A stretch of 64,000 bases of DNA from Haberlea rhodopensis. Its lineage: Eukaryota > Streptophyta > Magnoliopsida > Lamiales > Gesneriaceae. Positions 46,235 through 56,768 of the stretch are shown piece after piece. The stretch is taken from NCBI GenBank assembly GCA_907163345.1, contig CAJQUN010000174.1, forward strand, positions 930,001-994,000. Direction: 5' to 3'. A model generated the notes under the pieces. That model was not told the origin of the DNA, did no database searches, and worked only from the letters and a program-made list of their open reading frames with translations. The position numbers were made by a program, and so were the translations under genes. Position 1 is the stretch's first letter. Each line of letters opens with the position of its first letter.

Positions 46235-48191
46235 TGTGATATCCCATTTTTATATGAAATTTCAATACCTTATGAAATAATTAGTTAATCTGTTCATAAC
46301 TACATGCGAGTGAAAGTTAAGCTACAATGATAAAGAATGGTGATTGGGGAGAATTTATTGGTAATGATGTTGGGAGGACTTAACTGGAAATGAAGGAATT
46401 GGAAGGATTCAATTGCAAATGGGGGAGGGTCAAATGGATGAAGGGGATTACACTTGGAGGACTTAGATGCAAATGGGTGATATAAATCCCCAAATCTGAT
46501 GGATAAAATCAGATATTGATCAAACCCAAAAACCCAATTTTCTTCTTTTCCAATTATGAAATTTTTGGACAAGTTTCTCTTAAATTCTTGGTTAATAGTT
46601 GGAAGAACTTCTAGAGTAAGTAAACTACACCTCAACTCTTGTTTCTTGTTGATATATATGTGGGTTTTATGTAGTATATGTTCTTGGTAGGTTATCTTAT
46701 TGTGATGTGTTGTGATGATTATGGTTATTGGTGTATTTTGCTATCTTAAATTGTAGTAAGGAAGAAAAGAGTTGAGATAGAGGTTATTACTGTTTTATGG
46801 TGGAATTAGATGAAGTATGGATTGAGATATGTATTGGTAGAGGTGGAAAAGTGTTGAAAATGGGTGAATTTCGCGTAATAGAACTCACCGATCGATTGGT
46901 GACTTGCGGCGATCGATCGGTCGATGGGATGTAAAGTTTCTGCAGCTCTCGATCGATCGAGCATCTCGGGCGATCGATCGAGGAAGACGTAGCGATCGAT
47001 CGGTGATGTTTACCGATCGATCGGTAAGACGAAAATGGGAAATTTTGTATATTTCAAGTATTTTCGATTTATGGCATAAATGTATATGTTCTACGACACA
47101 TTATTATCAGAAATGTGATTATGAATGGTGTTCATAAGAGATGAACATAGTTTTAGGGCTAATATCTTAAATATATATACAGTCGTCACATGCTACAGGG
47201 CATCGTACAGGGTGAAGGTTCGTGCTGGTGATCGCTTTACCTCTTTGGATAATGTCAGGTACGTGGGACGTACGAACACTCTCGTTTATTATACATTATT
47301 GTGATTATGTATGAGGTTGATGCCGTGTTTACCAACGTATTGAGGCGGGATGATTGATGGGAGGCGTACAATAAGATAATATCTGGGACTCTTATATGGC
47401 GTTGAAATTCACAATAACATTGGCTACTCAATATGATGTGATCATATTGAGCGTAGTAGCAATGTGAGGTAATATAACATTGGCTACTCAATATGATGGG
47501 ATCATATTGAGCGTAATAGCAATGTTAGGCAATATAACATTTGCTACTCAATATGATGTGATTATATTGAGCGTAATAGCAATGTTAGGCAATATAACAT
47601 TGGCTATTAATATGATGGGATCATATTGAGCGTAATAGCAATGTCATATGTACCACATATAAGCCTATGCAAATTTATGCATTGATAGTATTTACTGAAA
47701 TGAGATTGTAATGTTATTGAGAGAATGATCAGGTTATGATCAAGATAATTTTGTGATATGTCATGACATATGCATTGAATATAATTGTGAAATTTTATTA
47801 TGGTTGAGTATTGCACAGGAACAACCCAAGGAGACAAGATATATGTATGAAGTACAGGGAGTATTTGTTGGTATTAAAGAAAACTGTTACTTTTGTACAT
47901 CATGCTTTACATATATTCGTTGTGTTCATATTTTGGTGGGTTGTTCTGTAGGAAGTCTTTTGGGCAAGGGAGATCAAGTTTGAGGGTCCATTTTGCTGCA
48001 ATGACGATAGAGATGTTGATTAGAAAAGAATAGAAGAATTTATATTAAAAGAAGTATGCAGTTGTATTTCTTTATGGCATGTATTAATGTTGATACAACT
48101 GTATATAATTAATCGACTAAACGCTATATGATCATAAGTATAAGTGTGTTACGTGATCATTATTATGGTTTAAGGCGGTGAGGGCCTTACA
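46235..48191 (+). repeat. LARD2 5' LTR
   Basis: This LTR of 1957 bp runs from TGTGATATCCC to GGGCCTTACA. It contains three pairs of GATCGATC palindromes (46890-47022), GGTACGTGGGACGTACGA at 47258-47275 as in LARD1, and four hairpin tandem repeats (47411-47650). Confidence 0.87.
47411..47650 (+). repeat. Four 60-bp tandem repeats, each an imperfect hairpin
   Basis: The period is exactly 60 bp. Each unit contains CTCAATATGAT-GTG-ATCATATTGAG (or GGG, and in the last unit TTAATATGAT), a perfect or near-perfect 11-bp stem. Outer arms ACATTGGCTA and TAGTAGCAATGT extend it. The copies differ by one to five bases. Confidence 0.9.
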
Positions 48192-48195
48192 TTAG

Positions 48196-48207
48196 TGGTA
48201 TCAGAGC
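48196..48207 (+). other. LARD2 primer-binding site (tRNA-iMet)
   Basis: TGGTATCAGAGC lies four bases after the LTR, as in LARD1. Confidence 0.9.
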
Positions 48208-50341
48208 AATGGTTAGATACTGGGTGAACAAGGGTAGAGGAAGTGACTTAGGGAGATGCTTATTCGCTTGAAAGCATGTAACATGCTTTATATGATGTTG
48301 TCCTAACATGCTTTATGTGTTTCTCTCTTGTTGTTAACCCTTGTTTGCAGTATGTTGATACGCCTTGGTATGCATCCCTATGAATGTTTGAGGGGATGTT
48401 GTGAGTATCACTGTGATTGAAGTCAGGTTGTATACTATTTCGTTGGCCAAGGGCCAGGAGAAACATAGATATGTGTATCTGCGGACTTGTCAGTCATTTA
48501 ATTTTTGATCTATATGTGTTCTGATATGACAAGACTGACTTTGAGGAGCAACATAAGAAGTGGTTGGAGCGTGGTGACTAGATCTTGGTGTCAGCTCCAT
48601 GTGCAACGTCAGTGTGATGTGTGAATGATAACTGATGGTGGAATGGATATCGTCAGATTGTGATTTTGAGTCAGACAACTATATGAATAGGAGTTTCTGG
48701 TTATGACATGGAATATGGAAACAATATGTAAGTTTGTTTCTTGTTTTATTCTTGTTGAACCATGTGGATGAGGGAATTGAGACCTGCATCATGAGTTCGA
48801 GCCATAGTTATTCCCTTGTGTCGTTTGTTGATGTGTTGAGGTGTGGAGAGACGGTAGATGTGGAAGATGATGCGTATTGTATGCGATCGTGGTGAATTTG
48901 TGCTGCACATATACGATGTACTGAGTACCGGACGATAGAGGCTATCGTTGTGGTGCTGTTTGTGATGAGAATGATGTGTCATAGCTGGACGTGAGTTCAT
49001 TTGTCCTAGACTGACATGAGATCTCATTATCGAGCAATGATGTTAAAGATGAAGATCATCGTTGTATATACTACACGATGGTACGCTTTTTTGTGTATGA
49101 GTACCAGTGTGGTATGTATTGGTTTTTGTACGACAAATGATGGGTACTGATATCATTGGTATGATGTGTACAGAGACAGACATATTGTGATGTCTTTTTG
49201 GTATTCTGGAAATAGTAATGTCATGTTGGCATACAGTTGTGTGTCTTAGATTGACACGAGAGGATGAAGTTGAGTATGTATGCTTGCAAGCGGTATAGGT
49301 GGACTGTAGTGTTGGATATGTGATATGTGTGCTGAGGCCTATGTTGTCTATGTTTACGCATTGAGTTGGTTTTTATGGACTCTACATGCTTACAGAATGT
49401 CGGGGAGAATAGAGACATCGCATACGACACGAATGAATATGTCGTTAACTCCTCATGAGTGAAAATGGAGATGTGATGGTTAAAGAATTTCATATGTCTA
49501 ATAGTATGTATCTGTAATTGCGTTTGGTTAGAGGATGCTCTACGATCTTGCATATTGTGTGTACTCCACTGATTTACTTTGGTACTGAGATGAGTAACTC
49601 ATAATGATGGAAGTCCAGTTTGTTATGAATGATAGTTGGTATCAGTTGTTTTATCGAATTTTATGTTATATCATGTTGGTGGTTGTGGGTAAATTGTATG
49701 AGAGCATAGTAGCATATCATGGTGAGGTAATGAGCTGATTGAATCCATTCGATGAATTGCGAATACTGAGTATGGCGAATCGTATGGTGTTACGATGAGA
49801 GGTTATTGTTCGCCCAACATAGTCACTTAACATATTTGAACTTGAGGTGAAAGATGCCTCTAGAGAATGATTGTACGTGTTGATGCGTGGACGAATTGTA
49901 TTATTGTCCATTTATTTTTGTTTGGTTAACGTGTGTAGTAAATGATGAGTGTCATACTCCGACTGGTACGAAGGTTCGTGCTTATAACTGATACGGTCAA
50001 CGATATGGGTTAATGTTATTTTCATGGGGATGATTGTACACTGAGGATGCAATGGTGAATGGTACTCAGAGTTGTAGATCATAGTTGGTATGATATCATT
50101 ATTCTATCGAGTAATGGTTTAGAGATGATATCTGGTGTGGAGCCAGCATGTGACTGATTTCATGTGATGATAAAGTAATTGCCTTGAGCGTTACTGTGGC
50201 AAAGTGGAAATATGTACGGGAGTCACGGTGAGATGTACAGGAGGATATCCATAAAGAGATTTGTGAACGTGGTTGTGTAGTACTCTATAAGTATAGAGCA
50301 TGGTTAGACTTGGTAAACATCGTGAATACACATGTGAGATA
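48208..50341 (+). other. LARD2 internal domain, left part, non-coding
   Basis: No ORF with recognisable content. The sequence is rich in TGTG/GTATG tracts. It ends with AGATA (50337-50341), the target duplication of element C. Confidence 0.6.
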
Positions 50342-51864
50342 TGATCGCTATTATTTTAAATAGTTATTTTCAGTGTAGCGATTTATGTACCGCAAGTGCA
50401 CGGTGTCAAGTTTTAATATAATGGTTTAAGAGTAAGGAGTGTCGTACCCACAGGGACTAGTAGCAATTACCACGTTCGATTAGAATTACTATATTTAACC
50501 TACTATTATGGAATGATTATTAAACTAAATTGACTTAAGCACAAAAATCAACCTAAACAGCAGTAATGAATAATTGAAGAGAATTTATAAACGAATTATC
50601 AAGACGTCGGTTCACCCATGTAATCCCCCAAAAGTTGTCTATTAATTAAGATTCAATGTTCTAAGTTCTAGGGTGACGAGTTTTCCTATTTCATTCGTTA
50701 TACCTTGGTCCGGTTATAACAAGTCTAGCATTAACCTACAATAAATCACTCCCGTGTCCTTATTGAATGATTAATACCGAAAAACGCTTTGTGAAAACTG
50801 CTAGCCTTCGATTTTGGTAAATCTATTGCTATCACACGTGTGCTAGATTTTACTTGGTCTGTCTCAACCTAAAACCCATGGCCTAATTTACTACGTCGTA
50901 TCGTAATCTCCTATGGTCAATTCAATTACGATTACCAATATCATGCAAAAGGTAGCTAATCTTTTACAAGCATTAACAACATAAATTATGCGCAAAGATC
51001 ATAGAAATTAAATCGAAACCGTTAATTAACTCAAGGGTTCAAACATGGGATCCCCTATGTCTTGACAAAGAATTTAGCCAACAACCATAATCAAATTATA
51101 ATGCATAAACATGTCTTTAAACAAATTCAACATCAAAATCTGATATAAAAATTAATAAGTTCAGAAATACTAAGATAACGAGGATGTCGCTCCGTGCGTC
51201 GCTCCGTTCTTCCGTTCCTTGCGTTGCTCTTGCTCTTCAATGAATTGTGGTGGTGCTTTGGATGAAGGAGAGGCTGCTAGGTTTGTGTAAAAGTGGGCAA
51301 AAGTCCTTTAAAAATCGTCCCTTAGTCTCATATATAGGGTTAACATGTGTGGGAAGGAGTCCCCTTTGAACCAAACATGGAAAGTCTTAATTTTTCCAAA
51401 AACTCTTATGCCGCGATCGATCTTCGCTCCCTCGCGATCAATCTTCATTCTCCACTGGACGTGTTAGCCAAAATAAACCAATCCGCGATCGATCTTCGCT
51501 CCCTCGCGATCGATCGCGAGTCCTTACTGTATAGTGGCGATCGATCGCGAGTTCTCACCGATCGATCGCCAATGTCTTCTGTTCAGCATCATTCTTTAAA
51601 GCTCGGCGATCGATCGCGATGTCATTGCCGATCGATCGCGAATTGTCCAAAATTCAAACTTCGAAATTTCAGTCCATTTTCTCACGTCTTCGCTCGGTTT
51701 GGTCCTTCTTCAACATTATTAGCTTATTTCCTCCACTTTTATCCCATTGGACCTAGATTCCTGAAATACACAAAAATATACCAAAAAGCGTAAAATCATC
51801 CAGGAATCAATACGAAAATCAATACAAAAACATAGCAAAATAAGTGTAAAATTCACACTTATCA
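50342..51864 (-). repeat. Element C 3' LTR
   Basis: This is the left LTR, the 3' LTR on the minus strand (TGATAAGTGTG to TAGCGATCA). It carries four pairs of GATCGATC-type palindromes between 51415 and 51637. Confidence 0.92.
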
Positions 51865-51879
51865 ACTCCCCCAAACTTA
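51865..51879 (-). promoter_or_regulatory. Element C polypurine tract
   Basis: On the minus strand CTAAGTTTGGGGGAGT lies directly before the 3' LTR. Similar motifs recur at about 53124 and 54503. Confidence 0.78.
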
Positions 51880-53207
51880 GACTTGATCGTCCTCGAGCAA
51901 GCAATGAAATCAAAATGTAGAGCTTATCATCAATACTTTAACAGAATTAACTTAACAACTCAGATGTAACAGCTCAGAAATCTCACTAACACATCAACAA
52001 GAGTTAATCCAAAAATCAACAAGAAGTGTTTTCTCCTATGCTAAGCAATACCTCGCAAAATTGGAACGTGTGTGTGTCTATTGTCAATCTTGAGTTTCAT
52101 ATATATTTTTAAGATCAAATTCTGCTAGTAAACTCAAAGGCAAGATTACTATTAAGCACTCCATAAGTCTACTTTTCAAACACTTCTCCACTAATGTAAT
52201 TATTCTCTAGACTTGGATCAGAAGGTCTTTTGAAGCTTATAATGACAGGCCTTTGGTGTTTGGCTTCAAAGAAAAGATAGGATAATGCAAAGAAGAGAGT
52301 ATAAGCATTTACAGTTCACATTTGTAGCACAACATTGAGCTTCTCTTCTCTTTTTTTTTTTTTTCTTTTTTTCTTTTATAGCCTTGGCCACTTTGGGTCT
52401 TATTTAATCACTTTTTCTCAAGGCTTTGTATCTATCTTTTTCTTTTCTCATTCATCCTTCTTTCAATAATAAGCTCATCCAAATGTAGCAATTAAAGTGC
52501 ATCTAATGAGAACCATTATACTCCCTTTGGGTAAGGATAATTTTTTTTTTTTTAAGGCTCATAAAGGTGGGTATAATGGGTTTGCAAAAAAATGTTGAAT
52601 GGGGGCTAATTTCCATTCTTATTCATTTAAGCTCAAAGAGGGACACTAGTGGTATATACAGACAAGGTATGCTCGAAAGGCTCAAACGTTCCAATGATCG
52701 CCTAGATCATATCCAAGTCAAGTTCATAATTATAAAATTTCGCCTCAAAGTGCTTTCAAATAGATTCTAGAGTGCTCTAAGATGCTCAAGACAAATCATA
52801 GTTAACAGAATTTTTCACTTTCCTATATAAACTCCACTCAATCACGACTCAGACGTGCATCAAAATGTTCCTCAATTTTTTTGACATATTAACTTAACCC
52901 AAGATATTCACCAACAAGTCAAAAATTTTCAAAACTCTAATTGAGATGGAGATTATTTTCATCATGTATTACAGTTGCAAGTTTCATTCATGTATTTCTT
53001 AATGCATAACTCAATTTTCACCAACAAATAACTTTAATATGCTCAAGAACGACTTCGTACCACTCGCTAAAATATCATGCAATAAAAGTATTAGCAAGAG
53101 AACAGCAGTACTCAGTAAAAACCCCCCCAAACTTAGTATGTGCATTGCCCTCAATGTACAAAAACAATAAGTGCAGTAGCATAACACATACCTCGACCCG
53201 ACGATCG
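51880..53207 (-). other. Element C region after the last ORF, non-coding
   Basis: This corresponds to the non-coding 3' region of elements A and B. It holds a T-rich run (52350-52378) and an internal polypurine-like motif. Confidence 0.6.
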
Positions 53208-54368
53208 TCAATGATCGTCGTCCTCATCTTCCCGCTCTGGTGGTGGGTCTGGGTAATATGGTTCCTGTGGCTGGTGTGGCTCGTATGGCTGGTAATGCTG
53301 GTATGGCTGGAATGGCTGGACTGTAGGCTGGGGTGGGAATGGAATGTTCGGGAACCCCTGTGCCAAAGCGGAGTTCCATGCCACCTGATACTGCACGAAC
53401 TCCATGTTTTGTTGATATAATTGTTGGTGGCCCCATCGGAGTTCATGTCGTATCTCCTGCAACTCATGATGGAGGGATTCCATCGTAATGGGAGTAGGCA
53501 CTGTAGCAGCCGATGATGATGGTCCAGGAAGGTGGCTGCTGCTAGGTCGTGATTGTGCCAACCGTCTGACTGTGGCTGGTGCAGGATGATCGACCACGAG
53601 TGATGCCTTCGGTGGAACGGCCTCTTCTGCGGAGTCCCAGACAACTTCCGCCTGCTGGCATAAAGTGGTGATCGTGGAGGGGCATGGCATACCAGAAGTG
53701 GGAGGGCCTCGAATGTAGTTCCGGATAGCGGCCTCGACAAGACGTCCGAGATCGATCGTAAGTCTGGTAACTATGGCGTATACCAGTATAGCTCGGTCCT
53801 TTGTGACTTCCGATGTGTGGGTCGATGGCATGACCCGAGCTACTATAAATGAAAACCAAGCCTTGGGCTCCTCCTTCAGATCTGATATCAGTACAAGCTG
53901 TGGCTTTCCTTCGGCGTTCAGTCGCCACTGTGTTCCCTCTATACATATGGTTGACAAAATTGCATCCAAGTCGACATGATTCCGGCAATAAATGGTATAG
54001 TCATCCTCCGGGATGTTGGGCATGTTATATAGTGCATTGATAGCCTGTGAAGCAAAGAGAACTGGTTGCTGCCGTACTGAGGCAACGTTGGCTTCAATTT
54101 GGTGTTGTGCCCGGAGGTTGGAGTAGAACTCCCGGACTAAAGGAACCACCGCCTCTTGTGGTTGGCGAACAAAAGAGTACCAATCTCGCCGGAGTGCCTC
54201 TTGGATCACAGCACAGCCGAGCTTGCTCGTGTCCATTCCCCGTTCCCGTATCACCTTTTTTTTCCGGTATACCGCATAAAACTTTGCAGCTGCATTACTT
54301 ATGAACTTGGAGGAGTCAAACTCCTCAGGAGCGGGAACTGTCTGCTTTGGCTTGCGCTTCGGTGCCAT
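53208..54368 (-). CDS. Extra ORF after pol (plant transposon protein domain type)
   Basis: I chose the ATG at 54368 (MAPKRKPKQ); the frame is open for 27 more codons upstream that encode a very hydrophobic stretch. The protein has 386 residues. The first two thirds contain FISNAAAKFYAVYRKKKVI, STICIEGTQWRLNAEGK, AWFSFIVARVMPSTHTSEVT and RAILVYAIVTRLTIDLGR, the pattern of the putative plant transposon protein domain found beside Athila pol genes. The C-terminal part is Pro/Gln/Tyr-rich and ends in acidic residues. Its role is unknown; it takes the place where other Athila elements have env-like ORFs. It is intact. It has its own spacer (54450-55297), so it is probably expressed by splicing or from a separate start. 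Confidence 0.75.
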   Translation of the reverse strand: MAPKRKPKQTVPAPEEFDSSKFISNAAAKFYAVYRKKKVIRERGMDTSKLGCAVIQEALRRDWYSFVRQPQEAVVPLVREFYSNLRAQHQIEANVASVRQQPVLFASQAINALYNMPNIPEDDYTIYCRNHVDLDAILSTICIEGTQWRLNAEGKPQLVLISDLKEEPKAWFSFIVARVMPSTHTSEVTKDRAILVYAIVTRLTIDLGRLVEAAIRNYIRGPPTSGMPCPSTITTLCQQAEVVWDSAEEAVPPKASLVVDHPAPATVRRLAQSRPSSSHLPGPSSSAATVPTPITMESLHHELQEIRHELRWGHQQLYQQNMEFVQYQVAWNSALAQGFPNIPFPPQPTVQPFQPYQHYQPYEPHQPQEPYYPDPPPEREDEDDDH

Positions 54369-54449
54369 CCCTTGAATCAAAGATACTAACACCACTACCA
54401 ACCAATACAATAGATAGAGCAAGCACAAATCCTCCAACCACCTATCCAA

Positions 54450-55297
54450 GTTAGGTTACTAACCCAACCACACAATAATCCACAAGGAGCTCTTCAATTT
54501 TCCCCCAAACTTAACAATATCATACAATTCCAACTTCACCAACTTACAATTCAAAATATTAAGAACTTGACACCCCAACACTTAATTATCAATCAATTCA
54601 CCATGTATAGCAAAGCCAAAATACCTCAACAAATTTCGAAAATTTGGTAGTGATAGTCCTTAGCTTTCCATAGCTTCAAATTGGAGTGTAGGGTGCTCAA
54701 AAACTCCTTTTCTCTTGCTAATTCCTGTGAAAGATTGATGCTTGATGTTAGAATTGAAGATATGTATCGAAAATCTTGAAGAAAATTGAAGGATTGAAGA
54801 TGGATTGGACAAATTTTGAGGAAAATTGGGGAATTTGGGGGAGGGTTTCGAGATTGAGTGTGTGTAATGTGTGAAAATGTTGATTCTGATATTAAAAAAA
54901 AACGAAAAATGGGACCTCGCGATCGATCGCGAGTTCTTGCCGATCGATCGCGAGAGTCTTCTGGAAAGGGGCGATCGATCTCGAGTTATGGCGATCGATC
55001 GCTGATTTTAAAATTTTTTTTTTTCTTTTTCTGGACTTGGCGATCGATCGCGATGGTATGGCGATCGATCGCCAAAACACACTGTCCGAATTTTTTTTTT
55101 TTTTTTTGAATCAGCATTCTTGCTCTCGAGATTCGCTCTTCTCCACCCACTCTGCAAAAATTGACACACGGAGTCAATCCTTGAAACAAAATTTCAAACC
55201 AAACAAATTCTAACTAAAAATAATAAAAACAAGGTAAAGGGAGGAAAATGGTGTTCTTAATTTATAGTCCCAAGCTGGACTTATTACCAACATCAAT
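54450..55297 (-). other. Spacer between integrase and extra ORF, with paired GATCGATC sites
   Basis: This is non-coding. It contains three pairs of GATCGATC palindromes (54921/54942, 54973/54993 and 55042/55063) flanked by A and T runs, the same arrangement as in the LTRs. A polypurine-like AAGTTTGGGGGAAA (reversed, about 54503) lies at its downstream end. Confidence 0.8.
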
Positions 55298-56768
55298 TTA
55301 GGAGTCAAAATGGACAACAGTAGGCGGACTGAAATCATGTCCATAATAGTGCTTCAGCCGCTGTCCATTGACTGTGAATGTGCCTTTTGTTGGATCGTTG
55401 ATCTCGATCGCTCCGGATGGAAATACCCTTGTGATAGTGAATGGTCCTTGCCATCGAGACTTCAACTTACCCGGAAAGAGTCTCAATCTGGAGTTAAAAA
55501 GCAGGACCAAATCCTCTTCCTTGAAATCACGCTGGCTAAGCTTAGCATCATGCCATTTTTTTGTTTTATCTTTATAGATCTTGGCATTCTCATAGGCTTG
55601 GTTTCTAAACTCATCCATTTCATTTAAGTGTAGGAGTCGTTTTTCACCTGCAACAGTTAAATCAAAATTCAGATTTTTTATTGCCCAGAATGCCTTGTGT
55701 TCTAGCTCGACAGGAAGATGACATGCTTTTCCAAAAACTAACCTATATGGTGATGTACCAATAGGTGTTTTAAATGCCGTCCTATATGCCCATAAAGCAT
55801 CATCTAACCTCAATGACCAATCTTTTCTAGACGTATTGACCGATTTTTCCAAAATCTGTTTCACTTCTCTATTAGAAACCTCTACTTGTCCACATGTTTG
55901 TGGGTGGTAAGGTGTTGCAACCTTGTGGGTGACACCATATTTGCTCAAAAGTTTTTCAAAGAGTTTATTGCAAAAATGTGACCCACCGTCACTAATGATT
56001 GCTCGAGGAGTGCCAAATCGAGTAAAAATGTTCTTTTTCAAAAATTTTAATACCACTCTAGCATCATTAGTGCGTGAAGCTTCAGCCTCAACCCATTTTG
56101 AAACGTAGTCCACAGCGACAAGTATGTAATTAGAACATGAAACTGGAAATGGTCCCATAAAATCTATGCCCCAAACATCAAATAAATCGCATTCAAGCAT
56201 ATTGTTTAAAGGCATTTCATGTCTCCTAGAAATGTTGCCCGTTCTTTGGCATTTATCACAAGTGGATACATACCTGTATGCATCTTTAAACAAGGTAGGC
56301 CAGTAAAAACCCGATTCAAGTACCTTGGCAGCAGTTTTTGTTGGACCCATGTGGCCTCCTACCTCTCGGTCATGACAGTGGCTCATAATAGATGCCATCT
56401 CCTCCTCCGGTACACATCTCCTGATCATGTTGTCTGCACAAACTTTAAACAACAATGGGTCCTCCCACATGTAGTGTTTAACATCATATAAGAATTTCTT
56501 CTTCTGATAGAAGGTCATTTGTGGGAGGATACCACTAACCAGATAATTTGCAAAATCGGCATACCATGGTAGTGCAAGAACTTGGAACAGCTGTTCATCA
56601 GGATATTTTTCATTGATTTCTTCCAGTTCATTATCATGTTTTTCCACCATATTATCAATCCTAGATAAATGGTCCGCTACTACATTCTCAACACCCCTCT
56701 TATCTTTAATTTCTAAATCAAATTCTTGCAATAGGAGAATCCATCGGATTAAACGTGGTTTAGCATCT
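55298..56768 (-). CDS. Integrase part of element C pol
   Basis: Reading starts just after a one-base deletion in an A run (T5 at 56768-56772 on the plus strand), so the integrase is out of frame with RT. The part from 56731 has 477 codons. It begins with the end of RNase H (VENVVADHLSR), then the zinc-binding HHCC region (H near residues 118-127, C158 and C161). The DDE core is at D190 (WGIDFMG), D248 (IISDGG) and E284 (QVEVSNRE), with spacings 57 and 35 as expected for Ty3/gypsy integrases. The C-terminus (GPFTITRVFPSGAIEI) is the usual GPF/Y module. All catalytic residues are present. Confidence 0.9.

Noticed and set aside
51347..51793. A 148-codon plus-strand frame, repeated at 61737-62183
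   Set aside because: It lies in both LTRs of element C, antisense to the element, and encodes mainly the GATCGATC sites as low-complexity peptide. It is not a gene.
53208..54449. A host gene encoding a proline-rich protein
   Set aside because: It lies inside element C between its LTRs and has the plant transposon protein domain pattern.
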